A stretch of DNA of 64,000 nt from NCBI RefSeq assembly GCF_032598905.1, contig NZ_CP122458.1:7031001-7095000 (forward strand), in the 5' to 3' direction. Origin of the DNA: Streptomyces sp. 11x1. Lineage in GTDB: Bacteria; Actinomycetota; Actinomycetes; Streptomycetales; Streptomycetaceae. A program made the translations under genes and the position numbers. The notes under the pieces were generated by a model. It was not told the DNA's origin. It worked only from the letters and a program-made list of their open reading frames with translations, and did no database searches. Positions 8,884 to 17,078 of the stretch are shown piece by piece. Position 1 is the stretch's first letter; each line of letters opens with the position of its first letter.

Positions 8884-8903
8884 GGCCCGGAGCGGACCGG
8901 GCC
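8884..8903 (+). terminator. GC-rich hairpin after the lipoprotein gene
   Basis: GGCCCGG at 8884-8890 pairs with CCGGGCC at 8897-8903 around a 6-base loop, five bases after the lipoprotein stop. There is no U-run, as is usual in Streptomyces. Confidence 0.5.
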
Positions 8904-8974
8904 CGCCCGTCGGCAACTCGGGCCCGGTGCGAGGGACATGATCCAAACCCCTCCCCATCGGACCGAGCGCTGCT

Positions 8975-8989
8975 TAAAGTGACTGGGTG
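8975..8989 (+). promoter_or_regulatory. Possible -10 element for a leaderless tricorn transcript
   Basis: TAAAGT at 8975-8980 ends six bases before the GTG at 8987, and no Shine-Dalgarno sequence precedes that codon. This spacing is what a leaderless mRNA starting on the G of GTG would need. No clear -35 is visible. Confidence 0.35.
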
Positions 8990-11900
8990 ACTCAGCTCGC
9001 GTATTTCCGGTATCCGCACCTGCACGGCGACCTGGTCGCCTTCACCGCCGAGGACGACGTGTGGGTCGCGCCTCTGGACGGCGGCCGTGCCTGGCGGGTC
9101 AGCGCGGACAACGTACCCGTCAACCATCCGCGGATCTCTCCGGACGGCACCACCGTCGCGTGGACCTCCACCCGGGACGGCGCGCCCGAGGTGCACATCG
9201 CGCCCGTCGACGGAGGATCCGCCAAGCGCCTGACGTACTGGGGGAGTTGGCGCACCCAGGTGCGCGGCTGGACATCCGACGGTAGGGTCCTCGCGCTCAG
9301 CACCCACGGTCAGGCCAGCCTCCGGCGGAGCTGGGCGCGTGCCGTGCCGCTCGACGGCGGACCGGCCACCACCCTCCCCTACGGGCCCGTCGGCGATGTC
9401 GCCCACGGGCCCGCCACCGTGCTGCTGTCCGCGCCGATGGGCCGCGAGGCCGCCTGGTGGAAGCGGTACCGGGGCGGCACCGCGGGCAAGCTGTGGATCG
9501 ACCGGTCCGAAGACGGCGGTGACGGCGGTGACGGCGCTGGGGCGGCCGGGGAGTTCGTACGCCTGCACACCGAGCTGGACGGCAACCTCGAATACCCGAT
9601 GTGGGTCGGGGACCGGATCGCGTTCCTCTCCGACCACGAGGGCGTCGGAGCGCTCTACTCCTCCCTCGCCGACGGCTCCGACCTGCGCCGCCACACCCCC
9701 GTCGACGGGTTCTACGCCCGGCACGCGGCCACCGACGGCACCCGCGTCGTGTACGCGTCCGCCGGTGAACTGTGGCTGCTGGACGACCTCGACGGCGCCG
9801 AGCCGCGCAGGCTCGACATCCGGCTGGGCGGGCAGCGCGTCGACCTCCAGCCGTTCCCGGTGAACGCCTCCCGCTGGTTCGGCTCCGCCTCGCCCGACCA
9901 CACCGCCCGCGGCAGCGCCGTCTCCGTGCGCGGCTCGATCCACTGGATCACCCACCGCTCCGGCCCCGCCCGCGCGCTCGCCGCCGAGGACGGCGTACGG
10001 GCCCGGCTGCCCCGCACCTTCCGCGTGGAGGGCGAGGAATGGGTGGTGTGGGTGACGGACGCGGAGGGCGACGACGCGCTGGAGTTCGCCCCGTCGACCG
10101 GCGTCGGCCCCGGCGCCACCCCGCGCCGGCTCGCCGCCGGACAGCTGGGCCGCGTCCTCGGGCTCGCCGTGGCCCCCGACGGCAGCCGGGTCGCCGTCTC
10201 CGCGGACGACGGCCGGGTGCTGCTCGTCGAACGGGAGACCGGCGAGGTACGCGAGGTCGACCGCAGCGAGGACGGCGAGGTGACCGGGCTCGTCTTCTCG
10301 CCCGACTCGGCCTGGCTGGCCTGGTCGCACCCCGGGCCGCGCCCGCTGCGCCAGCTCAAGCTCGCCAACACCGCCGACCTGTCCGTCACCGAGGCGACCC
10401 CGCTGCGCTTCCAGGACTTCTCGCCGACGTTCACGCTCGACGGCAAGCACCTCGCCTTCCTCTCCGCGCGCGCCTTCGACCCGGTCTACGACGAGCACGT
10501 CTTCGACCTGCACTTCGTCAGCGGCGCCCGCCCGCACCTCATCACGCTCGCGGCGACCACCCCGTCCCCCTTCGGACCGCAGCGCCACGGCCGGCCGTTC
10601 GAGGCGCCCGACAAGGACGAGACCCCGGACAGCGAGGGCGCCCCGGCCACCCGGATCGACCTCGAAGGCCTCGCCGACCGGATCGTCCCCTTCCCGGTCG
10701 AGGCCGCCCGCTACTCCACGCTGCGCGCCGCCAAGGACGGCGTGCTGTGGCTGCGCCACCCCGTCACCGGCGTCCTCGGCCATCTGCGGGCCACACCCGA
10801 CGACCCCGACCCCAAGACGTCCCTGGAGCGGTACGACCTCGTCCAGCGGCGCCTGGAGTACCTGGCGTCCGACGCCGACCACTTCGCCGTCAGCGGCGAC
10901 GGCAAGCGGGTCCTGCTGTGGACCGACGGCAAGCTCAAGGTCGTCCCGAGCGACCGGCGCGCCTCGGGCGACGACGACAGCGACAGCAACATCACGGTCG
11001 ACCTCTCCCGGGTCCGGCGGACCGTCGACCCGGCCGCCGAGTGGCGCCAGATGTTCGACGAGACCGGCCGGCTGATGCGGGACAACTTCTGGCGGCCCGA
11101 CCTGGGCGGCGTCGACTGGCCCGGCGTCCTCGACCGGTACCGCCCCGTCCTGGAACGGGTGGCCACCCACGACGACCTCGTGGACCTGCTCTGGGAAGTA
11201 CAGGGCGAGTTGGGCACCTCCCACGCGTACGTCACCCCGCGCGGCCGGGGCGGCTCCGGCGACCGGCGGCAGGGGCTGCTCGGGGCGGACATCTCCCGGC
11301 ACGAGGACGGACCCCAGGGGGCGCCGCTGTGGCGCATCGACCGGGTGCTGCCGTCGGAGACCTCCGACCCGGACGCGCACTCGCCGCTCGCCGCGCCCGG
11401 GGTCGCCGTACGGGCCGGGGACGCGATCATCGCGGTCGGCGGCCAGCCGGTCGACCCGCTGACCGGGCCCGGGCCGCTGCTCGTCGGCACCGCGGGCAAG
11501 GCGGTCGAGCTGACCGTGCTGCCGGCCGGGGGCGGCGATCTCCGGCATCCCGTGGTGGTGCCGATCTCCGACGAGGAGCCGTTGCGGTACCACGCGTGGG
11601 TCGCGGACCGGCGGGCCTACGTCCACGAGAAGTCCGGCGGCCGCCTCGGGTATCTGCACGTCCCCGACATGGTCGGCTCCGGCTGGGCCCAGCTCCACCG
11701 CGACCTGCGGATCGAGGTCGCGCGGGAGGGGCTGGTCGTGGACGTCCGGGAGAACCGGGGCGGGCACACCTCCCAGCTCGTGGTGGAGAAGCTGGCCCGG
11801 CGGATCGTCGGCTGGGACCTGCCGCGGGGGATGCGGGCGAGCAGCTATCCCGACGACGCGCCCCGGGGGCCCGTCGTCGCCGTCGCCAACGAGTTCTCCG

Positions 11901-12232
11901 GGTCGGACGGGGACATCGTCAACGCGGCGATCAAGGCGCTCGGGATCGGGCCGGTGGTCGGTACGCGGACGTGGGGCGGGGTCGTCGGGATCGACAGTCG
12001 GTACCGGCTGGTCGACGGGACGTTGGTGACGCAGCCGAAGTACGCGTTCTGGTTGGAGGGGTACGGGTGGGGGGTCGAGAACCACGGGGTCGATCCCGAC
12101 GTCGAGGTCGTGCAGGCTCCCCAGGACTACGCGGCCGGGCGTGATCCGCAGCTCGACGAGGCGATCCGGATCGCGCTGGAGGGGCTGGAGTCGACGCCGG
12201 CGAAGACGCCGCCTGCTTTGCCGGAGTCGTAA
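8987..12232 (+). CDS. Tricorn protease homologue (S41 family)
   Basis: A 1081-residue protein with the complete tricorn layout: N-terminal six- and seven-bladed beta-propellers of WD-like repeats (for example RISPDGTTVAWTSTRDG and FSPDSAWLAWSHPG), a central linker with many Asp residues, a C1 helical domain, a PDZ domain (APGVAVRAGDAIIAVGGQPV) and the C-terminal S41 catalytic core. Catalytic features are the GTSHAYV histidine and the nucleophilic serine in NEFSGSDGDI, with GTRTWGG following. Tricorn degrades peptides released by the proteasome, which Streptomyces also has. The segment around residues 535-550 is an acidic charged insert. No signal peptide, so cytoplasmic. The GTG start lacks a ribosome-binding site. 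Confidence 0.94.
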   Translation: MTQLAYFRYPHLHGDLVAFTAEDDVWVAPLDGGRAWRVSADNVPVNHPRISPDGTTVAWTSTRDGAPEVHIAPVDGGSAKRLTYWGSWRTQVRGWTSDGRVLALSTHGQASLRRSWARAVPLDGGPATTLPYGPVGDVAHGPATVLLSAPMGREAAWWKRYRGGTAGKLWIDRSEDGGDGGDGAGAAGEFVRLHTELDGNLEYPMWVGDRIAFLSDHEGVGALYSSLADGSDLRRHTPVDGFYARHAATDGTRVVYASAGELWLLDDLDGAEPRRLDIRLGGQRVDLQPFPVNASRWFGSASPDHTARGSAVSVRGSIHWITHRSGPARALAAEDGVRARLPRTFRVEGEEWVVWVTDAEGDDALEFAPSTGVGPGATPRRLAAGQLGRVLGLAVAPDGSRVAVSADDGRVLLVERETGEVREVDRSEDGEVTGLVFSPDSAWLAWSHPGPRPLRQLKLANTADLSVTEATPLRFQDFSPTFTLDGKHLAFLSARAFDPVYDEHVFDLHFVSGARPHLITLAATTPSPFGPQRHGRPFEAPDKDETPDSEGAPATRIDLEGLADRIVPFPVEAARYSTLRAAKDGVLWLRHPVTGVLGHLRATPDDPDPKTSLERYDLVQRRLEYLASDADHFAVSGDGKRVLLWTDGKLKVVPSDRRASGDDDSDSNITVDLSRVRRTVDPAAEWRQMFDETGRLMRDNFWRPDLGGVDWPGVLDRYRPVLERVATHDDLVDLLWEVQGELGTSHAYVTPRGRGGSGDRRQGLLGADISRHEDGPQGAPLWRIDRVLPSETSDPDAHSPLAAPGVAVRAGDAIIAVGGQPVDPLTGPGPLLVGTAGKAVELTVLPAGGGDLRHPVVVPISDEEPLRYHAWVADRRAYVHEKSGGRLGYLHVPDMVGSGWAQLHRDLRIEVAREGLVVDVRENRGGHTSQLVVEKLARRIVGWDLPRGMRASSYPDDAPRGPVVAVANEFSGSDGDIVNAAIKALGIGPVVGTRTWGGVVGIDSRYRLVDGTLVTQPKYAFWLEGYGWGVENHGVDPDVEVVQAPQDYAAGRDPQLDEAIRIALEGLESTPAKTPPALPES

Positions 12233-12248
12233 CCGGCCTTTTTCCTCG

Positions 12249-12472
12249 CCCCGCCGCCCCTACCCGTTCCCGTCCCCAGGGGCTGCGCGCCCCTTCGACC
12301 CGCGTCAAAGACTCGGGGCTCCGCCCCGGACCCCGTTCGCGCAGTTCCCCGCGCCCCTATTAGGGGCGCGGGGAACTGCGCGAGAAGGACCACCGGGCCC
12401 GCGGACGACCGACAAGCGAGCGGGGTCGAAGGGGCGCAGCCCCTGGGGACGGGAACGGGTAGGGGCGGCGGG
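12249..12472. repeat. Long nested inverted repeat, about 224 bases
   Basis: The outer arms 12249-12302 and 12421-12472 are almost perfect inverted copies (about 50 pairs with one two-base indel). Inside lies a second perfect palindrome, arms 12338-12359 and 12361-12382, which is the window-wide AGGGGCGCGGGGAACTGCGCGA core. It fills most of the 303-base gap between the tricorn gene and the HIT gene; no coding potential is seen. It should form a strong hairpin or cruciform and can terminate transcription from the tricorn gene. Confidence 0.9.
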
Positions 12473-12535
12473 GGCGGAATTCGCTCGATAGCATGCCCGG
12501 GTAGAAGAAGATCACCGGTGGCTGGGAGGCAACGT

Positions 12536-12889
12536 ATGGCTGGGGAGCCGCAGGACGACTGTCTGTTCTGCAAGATCGTCGCGGGCCACGTCCCCGCGAC
12601 GATCGTGAGGGAGACGGACACGACGGTCGCGTTCAGGGACATCAACCCCCAGGCACCGACCCACGTCCTGGTCATCCCGAAGGCGCACTACGCGGACGCC
12701 TCGACACTCGCCGCCGCCGACCCCGGCCTCGCCGCGGACGTCCTGCGCGAGACACAGGCCGTAGCGGACGAGGACAAGCTGGAGAGCTACCGCATCGTCT
12801 TCAACACCGGCACCGGCGCCGGCCAGACCGTCTTCCACGCGCACGCCCACGTCGTCGGCGGTCGCGGCCTGCAGTGGCCCCCCGGGTGA
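12536..12889 (+). CDS. HIT family nucleotide-binding protein (HINT type)
   Basis: A 117-residue histidine-triad protein: the zinc-type N terminus DDCLFCKIVAGHVPA, the DINPQAPTHVLVIPKAH strand and the active-site triad HAHAHVVGG near the C terminus. HINT proteins hydrolyse purine nucleoside phosphoramidates and acyl-AMPs. ATG 12536 follows GGGAGG at the right distance; an in-frame GTG at 12518 is less likely. The gene is followed six bases later by the RNase Z gene, so they form an operon. Confidence 0.93.
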   Translation: MAGEPQDDCLFCKIVAGHVPATIVRETDTTVAFRDINPQAPTHVLVIPKAHYADASTLAAADPGLAADVLRETQAVADEDKLESYRIVFNTGTGAGQTVFHAHAHVVGGRGLQWPPG

Positions 12890-12895
12890 CGAGCC

Positions 12896-13804
12896 GTGTC
12901 CGTACGTGAACTGGTGGTCCTCGGCACCGCCAGCCAGGTCCCGACCCGGCACCGCAACCACAACGGCTATCTGCTCCGCTGGGACGCCGAGGGGCTTCTC
13001 TTCGACCCCGGCGAGGGCACCCAGCGGCAGATGCTGCGCGCCGGGGTCGCCGCCCACGACCTCAACCGCATCTGCGTCACCCACTTCCACGGCGACCACT
13101 CGCTGGGGCTGGCCGGGGTGATCCAGCGGATCAACCTCGACCGGGTCCCGCACGACATCACCGCCCACTACCCGCGCTCCGGGCAGCGGTTCTTCGACCG
13201 GCTGCGGTACGCCACCGCGTACCGCGAGACGGTCCAGCTGATCGAGGCGCCGGTCGAGGGCGAGGGCGGAGCGCTGGCCGTCACCCCCGGCTACACCCTC
13301 GACGCGCACAAGCTCTCGCACCCCGTCGAGTCCTACGGGTACCGCCTCGTCGAACCCGACGGGCGCCGGATGCTGCCCGAGCGGCTCGCCGCGCACGGCA
13401 TCGCGGGGCCGGACATCGGACGGATCCAGCGCGAGGGCGCGATCGGCGGCGTCCGCCTGGAGGACGTCAGCGAACTGCGGCGCGGACAGCGGTTCGCGTT
13501 CGTCATGGACACCCGGTTGTGCGACGGGGTCTACGCCCTCGCCGACGCGGCCGACATGCTCGTCATCGAGTCCACCTTCCTCAACGAGGACATCGAACTC
13601 GCCGTCGACCACGGCCATCTGACGGCAGGTCAGGCAGCCTCCGTCGCCCGCGACTGCGGGGTACGGCATCTCGTCCTCACCCACTTCAGCCAGCGGTACA
13701 CCGAACCCGAGGAGTTCGAACGGCAGGCGCGGGCCGCCGGGTTCGAGGGAGAGCTGACGGTGGCGCACGACCTGCTGCGGGTGGCGCTTCCGAAACGGCG
13801 CTAG
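12896..13804 (+). CDS. rnz: Ribonuclease Z (tRNA 3'-processing MBL endonuclease)
   Basis: A 302-residue MBL enzyme of the RNase Z group. [21 protein letters not shown] is the family N terminus, [13 protein letters not shown] the HxHxDH metal site, [12 protein letters not shown] the third ligand region, [10 protein letters not shown] the bridging aspartate region and [10 protein letters not shown] the last histidine. RNase Z cleaves precursor tRNAs after the discriminator base; the exosite arm typical of the short form is in the middle. It uses a GTG start and sits six bases after the HIT gene. Confidence 0.9.
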   Translation: MSVRELVVLGTASQVPTRHRNHNGYLLRWDAEGLLFDPGEGTQRQMLRAGVAAHDLNRICVTHFHGDHSLGLAGVIQRINLDRVPHDITAHYPRSGQRFFDRLRYATAYRETVQLIEAPVEGEGGALAVTPGYTLDAHKLSHPVESYGYRLVEPDGRRMLPERLAAHGIAGPDIGRIQREGAIGGVRLEDVSELRRGQRFAFVMDTRLCDGVYALADAADMLVIESTFLNEDIELAVDHGHLTAGQAASVARDCGVRHLVLTHFSQRYTEPEEFERQARAAGFEGELTVAHDLLRVALPKRR

Positions 13805-13824
13805 AGCGGCCGTACGATGCTTCG

Positions 13825-14817
13825 ATGTCCCTCCCCAAAGCTGAACTGCACCTGCACATCGAAGGCACCCTGGAGCCGGAGCTGGCCTTCGCACTGGCCG
13901 CCCGGAACGGCGTCGCGCTGCCGTACGCGGACACGGAAGCGCTCCGCAAGGCCTACGAGTTCGAGGATCTCCAGTCCTTCCTGAACCTGTACTACGAGCT
14001 GATGGCGGTCCTGCGCACCGAGCAGGACTTCGCCGACCTCGCCGACGCCTATCTCGCCCGCGCCGCCGCCCAGGGCGTACGCCACGCCGAGATCTCCTTC
14101 GACCCGCAGGCCCACATCGCGCGGGGCGTCGGGATGGGGACGGTCGTCGAGGGGCTGTGGCGGGCGCTGGGCGGGAGCGAGGAGACGCACGGCATCTCCA
14201 CCCAGCTGATCATGTGCTTCCTGCGGGACGAGTCCGCCGAGTCGGCCCTCTCCACCCTGGAGGCCGCGAAGCCGTACCTCGACCGGATCGTCGGGATCGG
14301 GCTGGACTCCGCCGAGGTCGGGCACCCGCCGGTCAAGTTCCGTGAGGTGTACGAGGCGGCCGCCGCGCTCGGGCTGCGGCGCGTCGCGCACGCGGGGGAG
14401 GAGGGCCCGCCGGAGTACATCACCGAGGCCCTCGACATCCTCGGGGTCGAGCGCGTCGACCACGGGCTGCGCTGCATGGAGGATCCGGCCCTCGTCGAAC
14501 GGCTGGTGCGCGAGCGGATCCCGCTGACGCTCTGCCCGCTCTCCAACGTCCGGCTGCGCACCGTCGACACCCTCGCCGACCACCCCCTGCCCGCCATGCT
14601 CGACGCGGGCCTGCTCTGCACGGTCAACTCCGACGACCCGGCCTACTTCGACGGGTACGCCGGCGACAACTTCGACGCCGTGCGCCGGACGCTCGGCCTG
14701 AGCGAGGACCGGCTGAGGGAGCTGGCCCGCAACTCCTTCACCGCGTCCTTCCTGGAGCACGACGAGGAGCGGCGGGCCCGGTATCTCGCCGAGGTGGACG
14801 CGTACGACTTCGGATGA
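13825..14817 (+). CDS. Adenosine deaminase superfamily, adenine deaminase (ADE) subtype
   Basis: A 330-residue TIM-barrel metallo-deaminase. Zinc and catalytic motifs are LPKAELHLHIEGTLEPEL, AHAGEEGPPEYI, ERVDHGLRC and LCTVNSDDPAYF. The signatures SFLNLYYE, GLDSAEVGHPPVKF and EEGPPEYI are those I know from bacterial and yeast adenine deaminases of the ADA fold rather than from adenosine deaminases, so deamination of adenine to hypoxanthine is the more likely activity. Length is typical for that subtype. ATG 13825 starts 20 bases after the RNase Z stop. Expected role is purine salvage in the cytoplasm. Confidence 0.85.
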   Translation: MSLPKAELHLHIEGTLEPELAFALAARNGVALPYADTEALRKAYEFEDLQSFLNLYYELMAVLRTEQDFADLADAYLARAAAQGVRHAEISFDPQAHIARGVGMGTVVEGLWRALGGSEETHGISTQLIMCFLRDESAESALSTLEAAKPYLDRIVGIGLDSAEVGHPPVKFREVYEAAAALGLRRVAHAGEEGPPEYITEALDILGVERVDHGLRCMEDPALVERLVRERIPLTLCPLSNVRLRTVDTLADHPLPAMLDAGLLCTVNSDDPAYFDGYAGDNFDAVRRTLGLSEDRLRELARNSFTASFLEHDEERRARYLAEVDAYDFG

Positions 14818-14871
14818 GCCGGGAGCGCGCGTCGCAGCGGCGGGTGGAGGGGCAGCGGCGGGCGAGCGGGC

Positions 14872-15483
14872 TCAGGCCGCCGGGCGGTACTCCGGCTGCC
14901 CGGCGGTCGCCTGCTCCTGGTAGCGGGCGTGTTCCGTCGTGGGCGTGGTGGTGCGCAGGGCCACCCAGGTCATGGGGACCGTGATGAGAAGCAGGCCCAC
15001 GGCCAGGATCGCGCCCATCGCGGGGTAGCCGGCGTGCGCGGAGAGCAGACTGCCGACGAGGGGCCCGGCGGCCGTGCCGAGCGAGGACGCCGAGCCGATC
15101 AGCACCGCCCAGCGGCCACGCGGGTCGAGGGAGGCGGCGAGGCCGATGAGATACGACAGGACGACCGGGTAGAGCGCGTTCCAGGCGATCTCACCCGTGG
15201 CGAAGGTCGGCAGGTCGGTCGCGGTCGCGCTGAGCGCGATACAGCCGGCGATGAGCGCCGTGCCGGCGCCGATGGGGAGCGCGCGGCCGAAGCGCACGCC
15301 GAGCGCGCCCGCCCCGACGACCCCGAGCAGGCCCGCGCCGAGCGCCGTCGCGAAGACGGCGCCGACGGTGACCTCGGAGAGCCCGGCCCTGCGTGGTGCC
15401 GATCCGGCCGCTCACGCCCCAGAGGGAGTTCTGCGCCAGGGACCACAGCAGGAGGGTGACGGCGAGGGCCAGACCGTGGCGCG
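14872..15483 (-). pseudogene. MFS transporter remnant (C-terminal half, frameshifted)
   Basis: Two minus-strand frames together encode six transmembrane helices typical of the second half of an MFS exporter: LALAVTLLLWSLAQNSLWG, then after a frameshift near 15385-15392 EVTVGAVFATALGAGLL, LPIGAGTALIAGCIALSA, YPVVLSYLIGLAASL, LIGSASSLGTAAGPLVGSLL and LAVGLLLITVPMTWVAL, ending at a TGA at 14872-14874. The N-terminal half is absent; upstream is a patchwork of intergenic repeats instead of coding sequence. A functional transporter is not possible from this copy. Confidence 0.8.
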
Positions 15484-15540
15484 GGTGGGGGAGCGGGCCC
15501 CGTTCCCGGGTGGTCTGGGCGGTGGCCGCTGGGGCGGCGA

Positions 15541-15702
15541 GCCGGGTGAAGGACCAGGCCCTGCGGGCCTGAAAGACCACGGCCCCCGCGGGCCCGGAAG
15601 GCGACGGGGCTGCGCGGATGAAAAGCGACGGGGCTGCTGGATGAAAAGCACGGGGCGCAGCCCCTGCTCTTCAGGGGCGCGGGGAACTGCGCGAGAAGCC
15701 CC
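15541..15702. repeat. Mosaic of intergenic repeat fragments
   Basis: This contains a right-hand copy of the window core (15673-15694) followed by AGAAGCCCC, a segment at 15551-15570 matching the inner part of the repeat after dnaJ, and two near-identical tandem stretches beginning GCGACGGGGCTGC at about 15601 and 15626. There is no paired left arm. It replaces what should be the N-terminal half of the MFS gene. Confidence 0.75.
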
Positions 15703-15757
15703 ACCGGAGCCGCACCCGCCGCCGAACCCGCACCCCCGAGCTATGAGGCGCCGCGCC

Positions 15758-16867
15758 TCAAGCCGACCGGCGGAAGCCGATCGTCGGGACCGCCCGCCGC
15801 AGCGGCCACGGGCTGGCCTGGTCCTTCGGCAGGAACTCCTCCAGGAACGCGTACCGCCGCAGCGCCGCAGGCTCCTGGCGGTCCACCGACTGCACCCGCC
15901 GCCACCACGCCGCGATCTCCGGCCACCCGGGCGCGGACAGCGACCCGCCGAACTCCTGCACCGACAGCGCCGCCGTCAGCCCCGCAAAGGCCAGCCGGTC
16001 CGCCAGCGGCCAGCCCGCCAGCGTGCCGGTGACGAACCCGGCGACGAACACGTCGCCCGCGCCCGTGGGGTCCAACGCCTCCACCGCGATGGCCGGCACC
16101 TCCGCCGTCTCACCGGTCCGCCCGTCCACGGCGTACGCGCCCTTCGCACCCAGCGTCACCACGGCCACCGGGACATGCTCGGTGAGGGCGCGGGCGGCCG
16201 CCCGGGGGCACTCGGCGCCGGTGTACCGCATCGCCTCGGCCGCGTTGGGCAGGAACGCCTCGCAGTGGGCCAGATCGGCCAGCCCCGCCAGGTCCCACGC
16301 ACCGGTCTCGTCCCAGCCGACGTCCGCGAAGATCCGGGTGCCCTTGCTCGCGGCCTGCGCGATCCAGGGGGCGCGTACGCCGGGCGTGAGGGAGGCGACG
16401 GCGGCGCGAGCGTGGGGCGGGCACTCCGGCGCGGACTCCTCCGGGGGCGCCTCGTGGCCGTGGGAGACCATCGTGCGCTCGCCCTCGTACGCCATGGAGA
16501 CCGTGACCGGGGAGTGCCAGCCGAGGACCGTGCGGGAGTGGGAGAGGTCGATGCCCTCGCCCTGCTCCAGGACGTCCCAGCAGTACTCGCCGTAGTGGTC
16601 GTCGCCGAAGGCCGCCGCGAGGGAGGTCTTCAGGCCGAGCCGGGCCAGGGCCGTGGCCATGTTCGCCACGCCGCCGGGGCTGGACCCCATGCCACGTGCC
16701 CAGGACTCCGTCCCGCGCACCGGGGCGGAGTCCAGGCCGGTGAAGATGATGTCGAGGAAGACGGTGCCGGTCAGATAGACGTCCCAGGGCGGGTCATTCG
16801 GTGCGCGCAGGGCCCGCAGCGGATCTACCTGGGGCCGGTGCGGTCGCTCTCCCTTGAACGCGGTCAC
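15758..16867 (-). CDS. PfkB family carbohydrate kinase
   Basis: A 369-residue ribokinase-fold enzyme. The N-terminal PfkB signature region is GSSPGGVANMATALARLG, and the C-terminal catalytic motif is ALDPTGAGDVFVAGFVTG with the GAGD anion hole and catalytic aspartate. The middle (VADVGWDE, FLPNAAEAMRYTG, VVTLGAKGAYA) fits ATP-site strands. The phosphorylated sugar or nucleoside cannot be decided. It has extra residues at both ends compared with a minimal ribokinase of about 310. It stands alone between the MFS remnant and a repeat. Confidence 0.88.
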   Translation of the reverse strand: MTAFKGERPHRPQVDPLRALRAPNDPPWDVYLTGTVFLDIIFTGLDSAPVRGTESWARGMGSSPGGVANMATALARLGLKTSLAAAFGDDHYGEYCWDVLEQGEGIDLSHSRTVLGWHSPVTVSMAYEGERTMVSHGHEAPPEESAPECPPHARAAVASLTPGVRAPWIAQAASKGTRIFADVGWDETGAWDLAGLADLAHCEAFLPNAAEAMRYTGAECPRAAARALTEHVPVAVVTLGAKGAYAVDGRTGETAEVPAIAVEALDPTGAGDVFVAGFVTGTLAGWPLADRLAFAGLTAALSVQEFGGSLSAPGWPEIAAWWRRVQSVDRQEPAALRRYAFLEEFLPKDQASPWPLRRAVPTIGFRRSA

Positions 16868-16987
16868 GATGTGCTCCCTGGCGTGGTGCGGATCCAGCCA
16901 GTCTGCACCACGCCGCTCCGCTCGGGGTGCGGGTCGGGGTGGTGGGGGGCTCGGGTGTGTTGTCGGGTTCCGGTCCGGTGGGCTTCT

Positions 16988-17043
16988 CGCGCAGTTCCCC
17001 GCGCCCCTGGGCCTGGGCTTTCAGGGGCGCGGGGAACTGCGCG
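16988..17043. repeat. Palindromic intergenic repeat, perfect 22-base arms
   Basis: The arms at 16988-17009 and 17022-17043 are perfect inverted copies of the window core around a 12-base loop. It lies between the stop of the glucarate dehydratase gene and the start of the PfkB gene, both on the minus strand, and probably terminates the former. Confidence 0.88.
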
Positions 17044-17078
17044 ACCAGCCCCCACGCACCCGCACCCGCACCCGACGA

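Noticed and set aside
8480..12085. A 1201-codon open frame on the minus strand, antisense to the tricorn gene
   Set aside because: It has no recognisable domain, its translation is dominated by Val/Arg/Gly/Asp/Pro typical of an antisense frame of GC-rich coding DNA, and the sense strand encodes a full tricorn protease.
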